A stretch of 64,000 nt of DNA. It comes from Massilia sp. 9I (GTDB lineage: Bacteria > Pseudomonadota > Gammaproteobacteria > Burkholderiales > Burkholderiaceae_D). The stretch lies in assembly GCF_902506415.1 (NCBI RefSeq), contig NZ_LR733275.1, positions 3,625,617-3,689,616 on the forward strand, given 5' to 3'. Both the position numbers and the translations under genes were made by a program. Below are positions 1-12,449 of the stretch, piece by piece. The notes beneath the pieces were generated by a model, which was not told the origin of the DNA, ran no database searches, and saw only the letters and a list, made by a program, of their open reading frames with translations. Positions within the stretch are counted from its first letter, which is position 1. Every line of letters begins with the position of its first letter.

Positions 1-2800
1 TCTTCGCCACCTCTTCCGGCGTGCCGCTTGCCACGATCTGGCCGCCGCCCGCGCCGCCTTCCGGGCCCAGGTCGACGATCCAGTCCGCCGTCTTGATCAC
101 GTCGAGGTTGTGCTCGATGATCGCCAGGGTGTTGCCCTGGTCGCGCAGGCGGTGGATCACCTTCAGCAGCAGGTCGATGTCGGCGAAGTGCAGGCCGGTG
201 GTCGGCTCGTCCAGGATGTACAGGGTGCGTCCGGTATCGCGCTTGGACAGTTCCAGCGACAGCTTGACGCGCTGCGCCTCGCCGCCCGACAGCGTGGTCG
301 CGCTCTGGCCCAGCTTGATGTAGCCGAGGCCCACATCCAATAAGGTCTGGAGCTTGCGCGCGATGACCGGCACCGGCTTGAAGAACTCGTGCGCATCCTC
401 GACCGTCATCTCCAGCACTTCGGTGATGTTCTTGCCCTTGTACTGCACTTCCAGGGTCTCGCGGTTGTAGCGCTTGCCGTGGCAGACGTCGCAAGGCACG
501 TACACGTCCGGCAGGAAGTGCATCTCGACCTTGATCACGCCGTCGCCCTGGCAGGCTTCGCAGCGGCCGCCCTTGACGTTAAACGAGAAGCGGCCCGCCG
601 AGTAGCCACGTTCCTTCGCGGTCGGCACGGTCGCGAACAGGTCGCGGATCGGGGTGAACAGACCGGTGTAGGTCGCCGGGTTCGAGCGCGGGGTACGGCC
701 GATCGGGGCCTGGTCGACCGAGATCACCTTGTCGAAGTGCTCGAGGCCGTGGATGGTCTCGTGCTCCGCCGGCTCGGTCTGCGAACCGTACAGGTGGCGC
801 GACAGGGCCGGGTACAGGGTGTCGTTGATCAGGGTCGACTTGCCCGAACCCGAGACGCCGGCGATGCAAGTCATCAGGCCAACCGGCAGCGTCAGCGTCA
901 CGTTCTTCAGGTTGTTGCCCTTGGCGCCGGTAATCACCAGCTGGCGTGCAGGATCGGCCTTGGTGCGCTTTTTCGGCACCGCGATCTTGCGGCGGCCGTC
1001 CAGGTACTGGGCCGTCACCGAGTGCTCGTTCTGCATGATTTCTTCGAGCGTGCCTTCGGCGATGATCTGGCCGCCATGCACGCCGGCGCCCGGACCCATG
1101 TCGACGATGTAGTCGGCGGTGCGGATCGCATCCTCGTCGTGCTCCACCACCAGCACGCTGTTGCCGATGTCGCGCAAATGTTTGAGCGTCGCGATCAGGC
1201 GGTCGTTGTCGCGCTGGTGCAGACCGATCGAGGGCTCGTCCAGCACGTACATCACGCCGGTCAGGCCGGAACCGATCTGCGAGGCCAGGCGGATACGCTG
1301 GGCTTCGCCGCCCGAGAGCGTGTCCGCGCTGCGGTCGAGCGACAGGTAATCAAGGCCGACGTTGTTCAGGAACTTCAGGCGCGCCGTGATCTCCTTGATC
1401 ACGCGCTCGGCGATGTCCCTCTTGGCGCCGGTGAGTTCGAGCGTCTCGAAGAAGGCCAGCGTATCACGCAGCGGCTTGTCCGACACTTCGTAGATCGCGC
1501 GCTGCTGCTCGCCCTGGCCGATCTTGACGAAGCGCGCTTCGGTGCGCAGGCGCGCGCCTTCGCAGGCCGGGCACTTCTTCTCATTGATGAACTTCGCCAG
1601 TTCTTCCTTGACCGCCATCGAGTCGGTCTCGCGGTAGCGCCGCTGCAGGTTGTTGACCACACCTTCGAAGGTATGCTCGCGGATCACGGTGCGGCCACGC
1701 TCGTTCACATAGCTGAACGGGATCGCAGTCTTGCCGGAACCGTTCAGCACGGCCTCCTGCGCCGTCTTCGGCAGCGACTCGAACGGCTTGTCCAGGTCGA
1801 AGTCGTAGTAAGACGCCAGGCTTTGCAGCATCTGGTAGTAGAACTGGTTGCGGCGGTCCCAGCCCTTCACGGCGCCGGAAGCCAGCGACAGGTGCGGGAA
1901 GGCGACGATGCGCTTCGGATCGAAGAACTCGATGTGGCCGAGGCCATCGCATTCCTGGCAGGCGCCCATCGGGTTATTGAAGGAGAACAGGCGCGGCTCG
2001 AGCTCCTGCAGCGAGTAGCCGCAGACGTTACAGGCGAACTTGTTCGAGAAGACGGTTTCCCTTTCGGTGTCCATCTCGTAGGCCACGGCGCGGCCGTCGG
2101 CCAGGCGCAATGCGGTCTCGAAGCTCTCGGCCAGGCGCTGCTTGATCTCCGGATTCACCTTGACGCGGTCGATCACGACGTCGATCGTGTGCTTCTCGGT
2201 CTTCTTGAGCTTGGGCAGCTCGTCGATCTCGTGAATCTTGGCCGCGTTGACGCCGCTCGCGACGCGGAAGCGCACGAAGCCCTGGGCCTGCATGGCCTGG
2301 AACAGGTCGCCATGCTCGCCCTTGCGGTTGGCCACGACCGGCGCCAGGATCATCAGCTTGGTCCCTTCCGGCATGGCCAGGACGGCATCGACCATCTGCG
2401 ACACGGTCTGGGCCGCCAGCGGCTCGTGCGGATGCTGCGGGCAGTAGGGCGTGCCGACGCGCGCGTACAGCAGGCGCAGGTAGTCGTGGATCTCGGTGAC
2501 GGTGCCGACGGTCGAGCGCGGGTTGTGCGAGGTGGCTTTCTGTTCGATCGAGATCGCCGGCGACAGGCCTTCGATCAGGTCGACGTCCGGCTTTTCCATC
2601 AGCTGCAGGAACTGGCGCGCGTAGGCCGACAGCGACTCGACGTAGCGGCGCTGGCCTTCTGCGTACAGGGTATCGAACGCGAGCGAGGACTTGCCCGACC
2701 CGGACAGGCCCGTAATGACGATCAGCTTGTTACGCGGAAGGTCGAGGTTGATGTTCTTCAGGTTGTGCGTGCGAGCGCCGCGGATCCGAATTTCTTCCAT
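1..2800 (-). CDS. uvrA: UvrABC excinuclease subunit A (3' end cut by window edge)
   Basis: Damage-recognition ATPase of nucleotide excision repair; it loads UvrB on lesions in the cytoplasm. The reading frame starts at ATG 2800 with [20 protein letters not shown], the canonical UvrA start, and Walker [10 protein letters not shown] is at residues 31-39. A first zinc module (ACNVCGYSL...CQEC) lies near residues 254-285. A second Walker A (GVSGSGKST) is near 645 and a second zinc module (CEACQGDG...CDVCHG) near 745-775. About 933 residues are present; the family has 940-950, so only the last 10-20 residues after GTPEEVAK are missing. A LexA-type dyad lies upstream at 2909-2924, so SOS induction is likely. 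The long plus-strand frame over the same bases is a GC-rich shadow. Very sure. Confidence 0.97.
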   Translation of the reverse strand, partial: MEEIRIRGARTHNLKNINLDLPRNKLIVITGLSGSGKSSLAFDTLYAEGQRRYVESLSAYARQFLQLMEKPDVDLIEGLSPAISIEQKATSHNPRSTVGTVTEIHDYLRLLYARVGTPYCPQHPHEPLAAQTVSQMVDAVLAMPEGTKLMILAPVVANRKGEHGDLFQAMQAQGFVRFRVASGVNAAKIHEIDELPKLKKTEKHTIDVVIDRVKVNPEIKQRLAESFETALRLADGRAVAYEMDTERETVFSNKFACNVCGYSLQELEPRLFSFNNPMGACQECDGLGHIEFFDPKRIVAFPHLSLASGAVKGWDRRNQFYYQMLQSLASYYDFDLDKPFESLPKTAQEAVLNGSGKTAIPFSYVNERGRTVIREHTFEGVVNNLQRRYRETDSMAVKEELAKFINEKKCPACEGARLRTEARFVKIGQGEQQRAIYEVSDKPLRDTLAFFETLELTGAKRDIAERVIKEITARLKFLNNVGLDYLSLDRSADTLSGGEAQRIRLASQIGSGLTGVMYVLDEPSIGLHQRDNDRLIATLKHLRDIGNSVLVVEHDEDAIRTADYIVDMGPGAGVHGGQIIAEGTLEEIMQNEHSVTAQYLDGRRKIAVPKKRTKADPARQLVITGAKGNNLKNVTLTLPVGLMTCIAGVSGSGKSTLINDTLYPALSRHLYGSQTEPAEHETIHGLEHFDKVISVDQAPIGRTPRSNPATYTGLFTPIRDLFATVPTAKERGYSAGRFSFNVKGGRCEACQGDGVIKVEMHFLPDVYVPCDVCHGKRYNRETLEVQYKGKNITEVLEMTVEDAHEFFKPVPVIARKLQTLLDVGLGYIKLGQSATTLSGGEAQRVKLSLELSKRDTGRTLYILDEPTTGLHFADIDLLLKVIHRLRDQGNTLAIIEHNLDVIKTADWIVDLGPEGGAGGGQIVASGTPEEVAK

Positions 2801-2908
2801 TAAGTTTTTGAAGGCTTTCTGTAAGTTTGCGGGGCCGGCGCACAAAGTTTATCGCGGTGAGCGGGCCTGTCAGGGAGAACCCATTAGTGTAGCCGGTTTT
2901 TCGAAGTG

Positions 2909-2924
2909 CTGTACATGCATCCAG
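2909..2924 (-). promoter_or_regulatory. Candidate LexA (SOS) box upstream of uvrA
   Basis: The core reads CTGT-N8-CCAG, one base from the enterobacterial/betaproteobacterial LexA consensus CTGT-N8-ACAG. It sits at the centre of a larger dyad with perfect 8-bp arms (AAGTGCTG at 2904-2911 and CAGCACTT at 2922-2929). It is 109 bp upstream of the uvrA start in the uvrA/acetyltransferase divergent spacer. The rest of this 327-bp spacer (2801-3127) holds no gene I can support. Confidence 0.6.
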
Positions 2925-3085
2925 CACTTTTGTGCCGCTAGGACACACGAGGCGACGTGGGTGAAGTGAGGTATCTGATGCGTCCGGCCGCTAGTTCAAT
3001 AGTTCAGTCGGCAATAATCGACACTTTTTTTAGGTTTTTTCCGAGTATCGCCGCGGGAGGCTTCATAGTAGAGTGTTGGCTTGGT

Positions 3086-3105
3086 GCAAGTTCTCGAGAA
3101 CTTGC
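3086..3105. promoter_or_regulatory. Perfect 20-bp palindrome, operator-like
   Basis: The sequence GCAAGTTCTCGAGAACTTGC is identical to its own reverse complement and ends 22 bp before the acetyltransferase start codon. There is no T-run, so it is not a typical terminator. Its position suggests a dimeric repressor or activator site controlling the downstream gene, but the protein that would bind is unknown. Confidence 0.45.
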
Positions 3106-3127
3106 CAATCACTCACGCGAGACAAGC

Positions 3128-3853
3128 ATGCAGATTTTTACCGAAGACGATTTCAGCGGTGTCCAGGAAGACCATCCCTGGGCCAAGCAATTCATGGTGA
3201 TGGGCTACGCCAGCGGCGGCACCAGTACCATCCCGCACGGTTTCTTCCGCAACTGGCTGGACGAGGAACCGGAGGCCGGCACCTTCTACATCGGCCGCTG
3301 CTCGGGCTTCGGAGTGGGCTCGCTGGCCAAGTACGACGGCAACGCGCAAGGCCTGGCCGTCGGCCGCTTCGTGGCGGGCGGTCTGCGCCTGAAATTCCTG
3401 CTCAACGGCCAGCACGAGATGCGCACGATTTCCACCCACATGTTTTCGGTCGCCGGCATGGGCTTGATGAACGCGCCGCCGCCGCAGTATGGCGATTCCG
3501 TCATCAAGAACGACGTCTGGATCGGCGACGAGGCCATGATGCTGGGCGGCGGGATCATCGAGAACGGCTGCGTCATCGGCGCGCGCTCGGTATTGCCGCC
3601 CAACTTCCGCTCGGAACCCTACGGCATCTACGCCGGTGCGCCGGCCAAGCTGATCCGTTTCCGCTTCTCCGAAGCGGTGCGGGCCGCCCTGGTCGACCTG
3701 GCCTGGTGGGACATGCCGCTGACCTGGATCCGCGACAACAACGCCGCCTTCCTGCAAGACATGACCGAGGACGATGACCGGGCCCTCGCCATTATCGCCA
3801 ACCTGAAGGCCAGCCGCGAGGCCTATGAAGCCATGCACGGAAAGCAGACCTGA
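3128..3853 (+). CDS. CatB-like hexapeptide-repeat O-acetyltransferase
   Basis: Left-handed beta-helix acyltransferase of the xenobiotic/CatB (Vat) type, 241 aa from ATG 3128. Features include GYASGGTSTIPHGFF near the N-terminus, the catalytic-loop-like HEMRTISTHMFS, and hexapeptide turns such as VIKNDVWIGDEAMMLGGGIIENGCVIGARSVLP. These are followed by the usual PYGIYAGAPAKLIRFRF segment. An upstream in-frame ATG at 2957 would add 57 residues without family similarity and would span the palindrome at 3086, so I prefer 3128. The acceptor (chloramphenicol, streptogramin, sugar or unknown) cannot be told from sequence. It is transcribed alone, divergent from uvrA and ahead of ssb. Confidence 0.85.
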   Translation: MQIFTEDDFSGVQEDHPWAKQFMVMGYASGGTSTIPHGFFRNWLDEEPEAGTFYIGRCSGFGVGSLAKYDGNAQGLAVGRFVAGGLRLKFLLNGQHEMRTISTHMFSVAGMGLMNAPPPQYGDSVIKNDVWIGDEAMMLGGGIIENGCVIGARSVLPPNFRSEPYGIYAGAPAKLIRFRFSEAVRAALVDLAWWDMPLTWIRDNNAAFLQDMTEDDDRALAIIANLKASREAYEAMHGKQT

Positions 3854-4022
3854 TTCGGGTATGGACCTGCTCTTTTGACCCGGATCATTGCGCCGGCAAG
3901 ACGCAAAAAAGCACTTTCGATTCCTGCTCGTCGGCCCCATAATAGTTAGTTGCAGCACCACGTTCCCTGACGCTTAGTCATGTGCAGAGTCAGGGCTCTA
4001 CAAAACTCAATGGAGTATCAAA

Positions 4023-4526
4023 ATGGCATCAGTTAACAAGGTCATTATCGTCGGCAACCTGGGCCGCGATCCGGAAATCCGCTACATGCCGAGCGGCGAC
4101 GCCATCGCGAACATCGCGGTCGCCACCTCGTACAAGTCGAAGGACCGCCAGACCGGCGAACAGAAAGAACTGACCGAATGGCACCGCATCTCGTTCTTCG
4201 GCCGCCTGGCCGAGATCGTGGGCCAGTACCTCAAGAAGGGCTCCTCGGTCTACGTCGAAGGCCGCCTGCAGACCCGCAAGTACACCGACAAGGACGGCAT
4301 CGAGCGCTACGCGACCGACATCATCGCTGAAAACATGCAGATGCTGGGCGGCCGCCAAGGCATGGGCGGCGACGCCGGCATGGGTGGCGGCATGGATGAC
4401 GGCGGTGGCTACGAGCCGCAGCAGCGTCCGGCCCCGCGCCAGGCGCCGCCGGCACCGGCAGCCCGTCCGCAGCCGCAGCGTCCGGCGCCGAACTTCTCGG
4501 ACATGGATGACGACATCCCGTTCTGA
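4023..4526 (+). CDS. ssb: Single-stranded DNA-binding protein
   Basis: Binds and protects ssDNA in replication, recombination and repair as a tetramer; 167 aa. The N-terminal OB fold runs to about residue 110 ([28 protein letters not shown]..., then [23 protein letters not shown] and [17 protein letters not shown]). A flexible Gly/Gln/Pro-rich linker follows, and the protein ends in the acidic tip DDDIPF that recruits partner proteins. Length and tip are normal for a betaproteobacterial SSB. The start is fixed by the conserved MASVNKV. A rho-independent terminator lies 26 bp downstream. The neighbourhood with uvrA is common in proteobacteria, though here an acetyltransferase lies between them. 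Confidence 0.98.
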   Translation: MASVNKVIIVGNLGRDPEIRYMPSGDAIANIAVATSYKSKDRQTGEQKELTEWHRISFFGRLAEIVGQYLKKGSSVYVEGRLQTRKYTDKDGIERYATDIIAENMQMLGGRQGMGGDAGMGGGMDDGGGYEPQQRPAPRQAPPAPAARPQPQRPAPNFSDMDDDIPF

Positions 4527-4552
4527 TCAAACGACGCTTCGGTAGAAACGAA

Positions 4553-4585
4553 AACGGATGGGCCTTTGGGCTCATCCGTTTTTTT
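4553..4585 (+). terminator. Rho-independent terminator after ssb
   Basis: A 12-bp stem (AACGGATGGGCC with GGCTCATCCGTT, one G-T wobble pair) encloses a TTTG loop and is followed by a run of T. It begins 26 bp after the ssb stop. The convergent SDR gene ends only a few bases further on. Confidence 0.85.
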
Positions 4586-4593
4586 ATTCGGCT

Positions 4594-5337
4594 TCAGGCC
4601 GCGAAGCCGCCGTCGATCAGCAGGTCGGCGCCGGTGACGAAGGCCGCTTCCGGACTGGCCAGGTAGGCCACCATGCCGGCGATCTCGTCGACGTGACCGT
4701 GGCGCGGCACTGCCATCAGGCCATGCAGGAAGCTGGCGAACTCGCCTTCGGCCGGGTTCATGTCGGTGTCCACCGGGCCCGGCTGGACGTTATTGACCGT
4801 GATGTTGCGGGGGCCGAGGTCGCGCGCCAGGCCCTTGGCCAGGCCGGTCAGGGCCGACTTGCTCATCGCGTAGGCGGCGCCGCCGGTGAAGGGCATGCGC
4901 AAGGCGTTGGTGCTGCTGATGTTGATGATCCGGCCGCCGTCACGCATGTGGGCCGCCGCTGCTTTTGCCGCGACGAACACGGCGCGCACGTTGACGGCCA
5001 GGGTGCGGTCGAAGTCTTCGAGCGAGAATTCGTCCACCGGCCCGAGCAGCAGGACGCCGGCGTTGTTGACCAGGATGTCGAGCCGGCCGAAACGTGCCGC
5101 CGCATCGTCGATGGCTTTGGTCAGCGCCACCGGATCGGCGGCATCGGCCTGCACCGCGATAGCCTTGCCGCCGCCGGTTTCGATGCGGTCGACGAGGGCC
5201 AGCGCCGCGGCGCTGGAGGCCGCATAGCCGATCACGACCTGCGCGCCTTCGCTGGCGAGGCGCTGAGCGATCGCTGCGCCGATGCCGCGCGAACCGCCGC
5301 TGATGAATGCCACTTTTCCTTCGAGCCTGGTGTTCAT
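4594..5337 (-). CDS. Short-chain dehydrogenase/reductase
   Basis: NAD(P)-dependent oxidoreductase of the classical SDR family, 247 aa from ATG 5337. It shows the cofactor motif SGGSRGIGAAIA (residues 13-24), the NNAG motif at 91-94, the catalytic serine in NISS (about 141-142) and the catalytic YAMSK (Y156, K160). The C-terminus GADLLIDGGFAA is typical. A longer in-frame extension upstream overlaps the divergent LysR gene and lacks SDR sequence, so it is rejected. The substrate is unknown. It faces a LysR regulator across 106 bp, the usual arrangement of a regulator and its target. Confidence 0.93.
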   Translation of the reverse strand: MNTRLEGKVAFISGGSRGIGAAIAQRLASEGAQVVIGYAASSAAALALVDRIETGGGKAIAVQADAADPVALTKAIDDAAARFGRLDILVNNAGVLLLGPVDEFSLEDFDRTLAVNVRAVFVAAKAAAAHMRDGGRIINISSTNALRMPFTGGAAYAMSKSALTGLAKGLARDLGPRNITVNNVQPGPVDTDMNPAEGEFASFLHGLMAVPRHGHVDEIAGMVAYLASPEAAFVTGADLLIDGGFAA

Positions 5338-5443
5338 GATGTTTCCTTTCTTGGGTTGATGGAAGCCAGTATCGGCCAAGGGAATCGATAGCGGTAGTAG
5401 CAACCCAGGCATAACATTTTCAACCCGTGGTATAAGACGAGAC

Positions 5444-6373
5444 ATGCAAAATGAACTCGCCATCCACCTGGACGCCTTCATCGCGTCCGTTGAAGAAGCC
5501 GGTTTCTCGGCGGCGGCGCGCCGCCTGGGCGTGACGCCGGCCGCGGTCAGCAAGAGCGTGGCGCGTCTGGAAGCCGGGCTGGGCGTGCGCCTGTTCCAGC
5601 GCAGCACGCGCAGCCTGAGCATGACGGCGGAAGGCGAGCTGCTGTACCGCCAGGTGGGCCTGCCCTGGCGCGACATCGCCGACGCCTTCGGCGAGCTGCG
5701 CCAGGGCGCTGGCAAGCCGGCGGGGAACCTCAAGATTTCGATGGCGCCTGCGGTTGGGCGGATGTACTTCGTGCCGCTGCTGGAAGACTTCCTGGCGCAG
5801 TACCCGGACATCGTGCCCGACGTCTGGTTCGAGAACCGACAGGTCGATCTCGTGGCGGAAGGCTTCGACGTCGCCATTGGCGGCGGCATCGAGCTGACCG
5901 AAGGCCTGGTGGCGCGCGAGCTGTCGCAGGTACGGATCGTGCCGGTGGCCTCGCCCGCCTATCTCGAACGCCAGGGCACGCCGCAAGACCCATCCGCGCT
6001 GGCCGGCCACCGCGGCCTGCTGCGGCGCTCGATCGTATCGCGCCGGCTGGTCAGCTGGGAACTGCAGAGCGACAGCGGAGAACAAGTGGTGGCCGAGATC
6101 CGTCCAGCCGCCGTGTTCGACGACCCGGAAGCGATGGCGCGCGCCGCGGCCTGTGGGATCGGGATTGCGCTGCTGCCGCTACCGCACGCGCTGCCGCTGC
6201 TGGAGCGCGGTGAACTGGTGCGCATCCTGCCTCGCTGGCATGCGACGACCCGGCCCCTGTTCATCTATTACGCAAGCCGCAAGCTGGTGCCGGCCAAGGT
6301 CCGCGTCTTCGTCGAGTATGTGGTCGACCAGTTCCGGGCGCGCGGCATTGCCGGCCGCTTCACGAGCGGATGA
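5444..6373 (+). CDS. LysR-family transcriptional regulator
   Basis: 309 aa. It has an N-terminal winged HTH (residues about 3-62, with FSAAARRLGVTPAAVSKSVARLEAGLGVRLFQRSTRSLSMTAEG split over the recognition helix and wing). An effector-binding domain starts near residue 90 (GNLKISMAPAVGRMYFVPLL). It has the short GKPAGNLKIS linker typical of the DhcR/CrgA-like branch. It is divergent from the SDR gene at 5337 and probably controls it and itself from the 106-bp spacer. It converges with the Mrp operon end 5 bp downstream. The inducer is not predictable. Confidence 0.93.
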   Translation: MQNELAIHLDAFIASVEEAGFSAAARRLGVTPAAVSKSVARLEAGLGVRLFQRSTRSLSMTAEGELLYRQVGLPWRDIADAFGELRQGAGKPAGNLKISMAPAVGRMYFVPLLEDFLAQYPDIVPDVWFENRQVDLVAEGFDVAIGGGIELTEGLVARELSQVRIVPVASPAYLERQGTPQDPSALAGHRGLLRRSIVSRRLVSWELQSDSGEQVVAEIRPAAVFDDPEAMARAAACGIGIALLPLPHALPLLERGELVRILPRWHATTRPLFIYYASRKLVPAKVRVFVEYVVDQFRARGIAGRFTSG

Positions 6374-6377
6374 GCGC

Positions 6378-6776
6378 CTAGGCTTCGCCGGGCGGCTTGC
6401 CCTCGGTCTCCTCGACGATGCCGTATACTCCGCCAAGCGTCACCCCGGAATCGCGCTTGCGTGCCCGCAGGTCGCGGTAGACGGCGGCGCGCATGATCGT
6501 CATCGACACCACCGGCGCCGTCATCAGGATAAAGACCGCGATGATGATCTCGTGGATGACCGGGCGCGATTGCGCCGCCGTGAAATAGACCATCGAGGCC
6601 AGCAGCAGGCAGCCGGCGCCGAGCGTCACCGTGAGCGCGGGGCCATGGATGCGCTGGTAGAAGGTGGGCAGGCGCAGCAGGCCAAGTGCGCCGATCAGGA
6701 CGATGCTCGCGCCCAGCACCAGCAGTACCGCCACGGGAAGTGCGGCCCAGGCAGGCAAGTATTCGATGCCGCTCAT
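6378..6776 (-). CDS. mrpG: Mrp/Pha cation/proton antiporter subunit G
   Basis: Small inner-membrane subunit of the multisubunit monovalent cation/proton antiporter; 132 aa with three hydrophobic segments. The family pattern LVLGASIVLIGALGLLRLPTFYQRIHGPALTVTLGAG is seen in pieces, followed by MVYFTAAQSRPVIHEIIIAVFILMTAPV. It is the last gene of the A-C-D-E-F-G operon and its ATG overlaps the mrpF stop by 4 bp. Confidence 0.9.
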   Translation of the reverse strand: MSGIEYLPAWAALPVAVLLVLGASIVLIGALGLLRLPTFYQRIHGPALTVTLGAGCLLLASMVYFTAAQSRPVIHEIIIAVFILMTAPVVSMTIMRAAVYRDLRARKRDSGVTLGGVYGIVEETEGKPPGEA

Positions 6777-7057
6777 TCGATAATCTCCCCGCGCATCAGG
6801 AACTTCGCCATCGCCACCGTCGACACGAAGCCGACCAGCGCGATCAGGATCGCCACCTCAAAGTAGACCTGGGTGCCGAAGCGGATGCCCAGCACCAGGG
6901 CCAGCAGCATGCCGGACATCCACAGCGTGTCCAGGGCCAGCACGCGGTCGTGCGCCGACGGGCCGATCAGCAGGCGCAGCGCGCAGAAGCCCATCGCCAC
7001 CAGCACGCACACCATGGCGTAGCCGATCGCCAGTTCAAGCAGGGTTTGCATGGTCAT
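6773..7057 (-). CDS. mrpF: Mrp/Pha antiporter subunit F
   Basis: 94 aa from ATG 7057 (MTMQTLLELAIG); the second ATG at 7051 is also possible. It has three transmembrane stretches, with the conserved RLLIGPSAHDRVLALDTLW loop between the first two. The start overlaps the end of mrpE by 23 bp and the stop overlaps mrpG by 4 bp, so translation is coupled. A longer frame from 7162 would read into mrpE with an arginine/serine-rich nonsense tail and is rejected. Confidence 0.9.
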   Translation of the reverse strand: MTMQTLLELAIGYAMVCVLVAMGFCALRLLIGPSAHDRVLALDTLWMSGMLLALVLGIRFGTQVYFEVAILIALVGFVSTVAMAKFLMRGEIIE

Positions 7058-7553
7058 TCTCCGATTCGAATATCTGGATGAGCGGCGCTTCGTAGCGGCC
7101 CTTGATGGTGTCGATCCACCACTGCTGGTCGTGCAGGTCGAACACGTGCAGCGACAGCTCATGGTGCTCCGGCAGGATCTCCACCCACACCGTCCCCGGC
7201 GTCATGTTGATCAGGCAGGACAGCATCGCCAGCCCGTAGGGATCGCGGATCGTGAGCGGCACCCGGATGAACTGCGCATTCACCGTTTTGTAGTCGCGCA
7301 GCAGGATGATGCGCGACACGTTGAAGCAGGAGTGCACGATCTCCACCAGGGCCATGCCCATCAGGCGCAGGAACACCAGCGGCGCGCGCAGGCGCGGATA
7401 GCCGAAGGGCTGCAGGCGGCGGCTCAAGAGAGGCACCGCGATGCCCAACGCCACGCCGAACAGCAGGTTGGCCGGATCCAGCGTCTGGTTCAGCAGCAGC
7501 CACAGCGCGCATAGCGACAGCGACACGATCGGGTAGGGCAGCCAGGGCGTCAT
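7035..7553 (-). CDS. mrpE: Mrp/Pha antiporter subunit E
   Basis: 172 aa membrane subunit. N-terminal hydrophobic hairpins (VSLSLCALWLLLNQTLDPAN...) are followed by the family's LLRDYKTVNAQFIRVPL and LSCLINMTPGTVWVE segments and a cytoplasmic tail with LHVFDLHDQQWW. The start overlaps the mrpD stop by 4 bp. It is part of the antiporter that exports Na+/K+ against protons at high pH or salt. Confidence 0.92.
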   Translation of the reverse strand: MTPWLPYPIVSLSLCALWLLLNQTLDPANLLFGVALGIAVPLLSRRLQPFGYPRLRAPLVFLRLMGMALVEIVHSCFNVSRIILLRDYKTVNAQFIRVPLTIRDPYGLAMLSCLINMTPGTVWVEILPEHHELSLHVFDLHDQQWWIDTIKGRYEAPLIQIFESENDHANPA

Positions 7554-9163
7554 GGCGTCTCCGGACCAGGTACGGGCGGCGTGCCCAGCACCTTGTCGAG
7601 GTAGAGGGCGGGATGGTGCAGGTCAGCGCTGGCTCGCCCCAGGTAGTCGAGCACCGGCTGCGCCTGCACCGTCAGCAGCACCGACGCCAGCAGCAGCGCC
7701 GCCACCGGCAGCGCCTCGGCCGCGTGCAGGCGCGGCGGGCCGACCGTCTCCGCGGCCCAGAAGGTGCGCACGCCGAAGCGCATCAGCGACACGATGGCGA
7801 CCAGGCCGGAGCCGATCACCAGCGCCATCAAGGTCCAGCCGCGCGCCCCGATCGGGGGCAGGCCAGGCCCCGGATTGACCAGCGCATGGAACATGCCGAA
7901 CTTGGCGACGAAACCCGACAGCGGCGGCAGGCCCGCGATGATCAGGGCGCAGGCGGCAAAGGCCAGCGACAGGAAGGCCATCGCGGCCGGCACGCCGCGG
8001 CCTTTCGGCTCGGCCGGCATGTCCTCGACCGCGTAGGCTTCCATGGTCAGCGCCAGCATCGCCGCGCCGGGCGTGCGGATGCGGTCGACCAGCTCGATCA
8101 GCAGCACGAAGGCGGCGATCGCGATGGTGGAGGCCAGGTAGTAATACAGGCCGGCGGTGACCAGGGGCGCCTGGCCATAGCCGATCACGGCCAGCAGCGT
8201 GCCGGACGAGACGATCGCGGCATAGCCGGCCATGCGCCCGACCCCGTCGGTGGCCAGCATGCCCGCCGCGCCGAACACGATGGTCGCCATGCCGCCCCAC
8301 AGCAGGGCGTCATAGCCGAAGCGCGCCGCCTCGCCGGCGCCTTCCGGGAACACCAGCAGCCAGATGCGCAGCACGACGTAGGCGCCAACCTTGGTCATCA
8401 GCACCAGCATCGCGGCCACCGGCGGCGAGGCGGCGTCGTAGGTGGTGGGCAGCCAGAAGCCGAGCGGCCACATGGCTGCCTTGGCCAGGAAGGCCAGGGC
8501 CAGCACCGAGACGCCCACCTTGAGCAGGCCGAGGGCGTGCGGCGCCAGCGTATTGATCCTTCCCGCCAGGTCGGCCATGTTGAGGGTGCCGGTGGTGGCG
8601 TAGATGAGCGCGACGCCGATCAGGAACAACAGGGCCGCGACCAGGTTGACGGCGATGTACTGCATGCTGGCGCGCAGGCGCGCCACGTTGTAGCCGTGCA
8701 GGACCAGGCCATACGAGGCGGCCAGCATCACCTCGAAGAACACGAACAGGTTGAACAGGTCGTGGGTCAGGAAGGCGCCGTTGATCCCCATGAGCAGGAA
8801 CTGGAACAGCGAATGGAAGTGCACCCCGATCCGGCTCCAGCGCGGCTGCGCGTAGTGCAGGGCGGCCAGGGCCAGCAGCGCGGTGAGCACCAGCATGATG
8901 CTCGACAAGCGGTCGGCCACCAGCGCGATGCCGAAGGGCGCGGCCCAGTTGGCGGCGAAGTAGGGCTGCACGCCGCCCGGCCAGCGGTTGTCGGTGAACA
9001 GCACGAGCGCCAGCGCGGTGGCCATCAGGCCGAGCACCGAGGCATAGCTGGCCGCGAACTTGAGGCGGTGCCGGCCTTCGGTCAGCGGCACCAGCAGCGC
9101 GCCGCACAGCAGCGGCAGCAGCACCGGCACGATCACCAGGTGGCGAGTCCAGTCCAGGCTCAT
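7550..9163 (-). CDS. mrpD: Mrp/Pha antiporter subunit D
   Basis: 537 aa proton-translocating, NuoM/NuoN-like membrane subunit with about 14 predicted helices. Typical segments are NLFVFFEVMLAASYGLVLHG (the glutamate of the proton channel), FLAKAAMWPLGFWLPTTYDAA (conserved Lys and Pro in the broken helix) and PPLSGFVAKFGMF. It overlaps mrpC and mrpE by 4 bp each. Its length matches the family. Confidence 0.95.
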   Translation of the reverse strand: MSLDWTRHLVIVPVLLPLLCGALLVPLTEGRHRLKFAASYASVLGLMATALALVLFTDNRWPGGVQPYFAANWAAPFGIALVADRLSSIMLVLTALLALAALHYAQPRWSRIGVHFHSLFQFLLMGINGAFLTHDLFNLFVFFEVMLAASYGLVLHGYNVARLRASMQYIAVNLVAALLFLIGVALIYATTGTLNMADLAGRINTLAPHALGLLKVGVSVLALAFLAKAAMWPLGFWLPTTYDAASPPVAAMLVLMTKVGAYVVLRIWLLVFPEGAGEAARFGYDALLWGGMATIVFGAAGMLATDGVGRMAGYAAIVSSGTLLAVIGYGQAPLVTAGLYYYLASTIAIAAFVLLIELVDRIRTPGAAMLALTMEAYAVEDMPAEPKGRGVPAAMAFLSLAFAACALIIAGLPPLSGFVAKFGMFHALVNPGPGLPPIGARGWTLMALVIGSGLVAIVSLMRFGVRTFWAAETVGPPRLHAAEALPVAALLLASVLLTVQAQPVLDYLGRASADLHHPALYLDKVLGTPPVPGPETP

Positions 9164-9503
9164 GCCTCGGGCTCCTCGCCGTCGATGTGGTCGGTACCGG
9201 TCAGGCCGCGCGCACCGATCATCACCACCAGGTACAGGGCCGTGGTGGCGAAGCCGATCACGATGGCGGTCAGCACCAGCGCCTGCGGCACCGGGTCGGC
9301 CAGCAGTACCGGGTCGGGTGTGCTGCCGGCGGGCGTGAACGGCGGCTGGTCCACGGTGAGGCGTCCCATCGCGAAGATGAACAGGTTGACGGCGTAGGAC
9401 ATCAGCATCAGGCCGGTGAGCACCTGGAAGCTGCGCGGACGCAGCAGCAGCCAGATGCCGGAGCCGAACACGATGCCGATGGCGAGCGACAGCACGGTTT
9501 CCA

Positions 9504-9504
<1 letters not shown>
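9160..9504 (-). CDS. mrpC: Mrp/Pha antiporter subunit C
   Basis: 114 aa, NuoK-like with three transmembrane helices. Seen are ETVLSLAIGIVFGSGIWLLLRP and GLMLMSYAVNLFIFAMGRL, then DPVPQALVLTAIVIGFATTA, the standard MrpC signature. The start shares one base with the mrpA stop and the end overlaps mrpD by 4 bp. Confidence 0.94.
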
Positions 9505-12425
<2,921 letters not shown>

Positions 12426-12449
12426 CGCAGTCAGCTCCCCGGCGCTCGC

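Noticed and set aside
389..2803. 804-aa plus-strand open frame
   Set aside because: Antisense shadow of uvrA with Arg/Ala/Val-rich composition and no domain.
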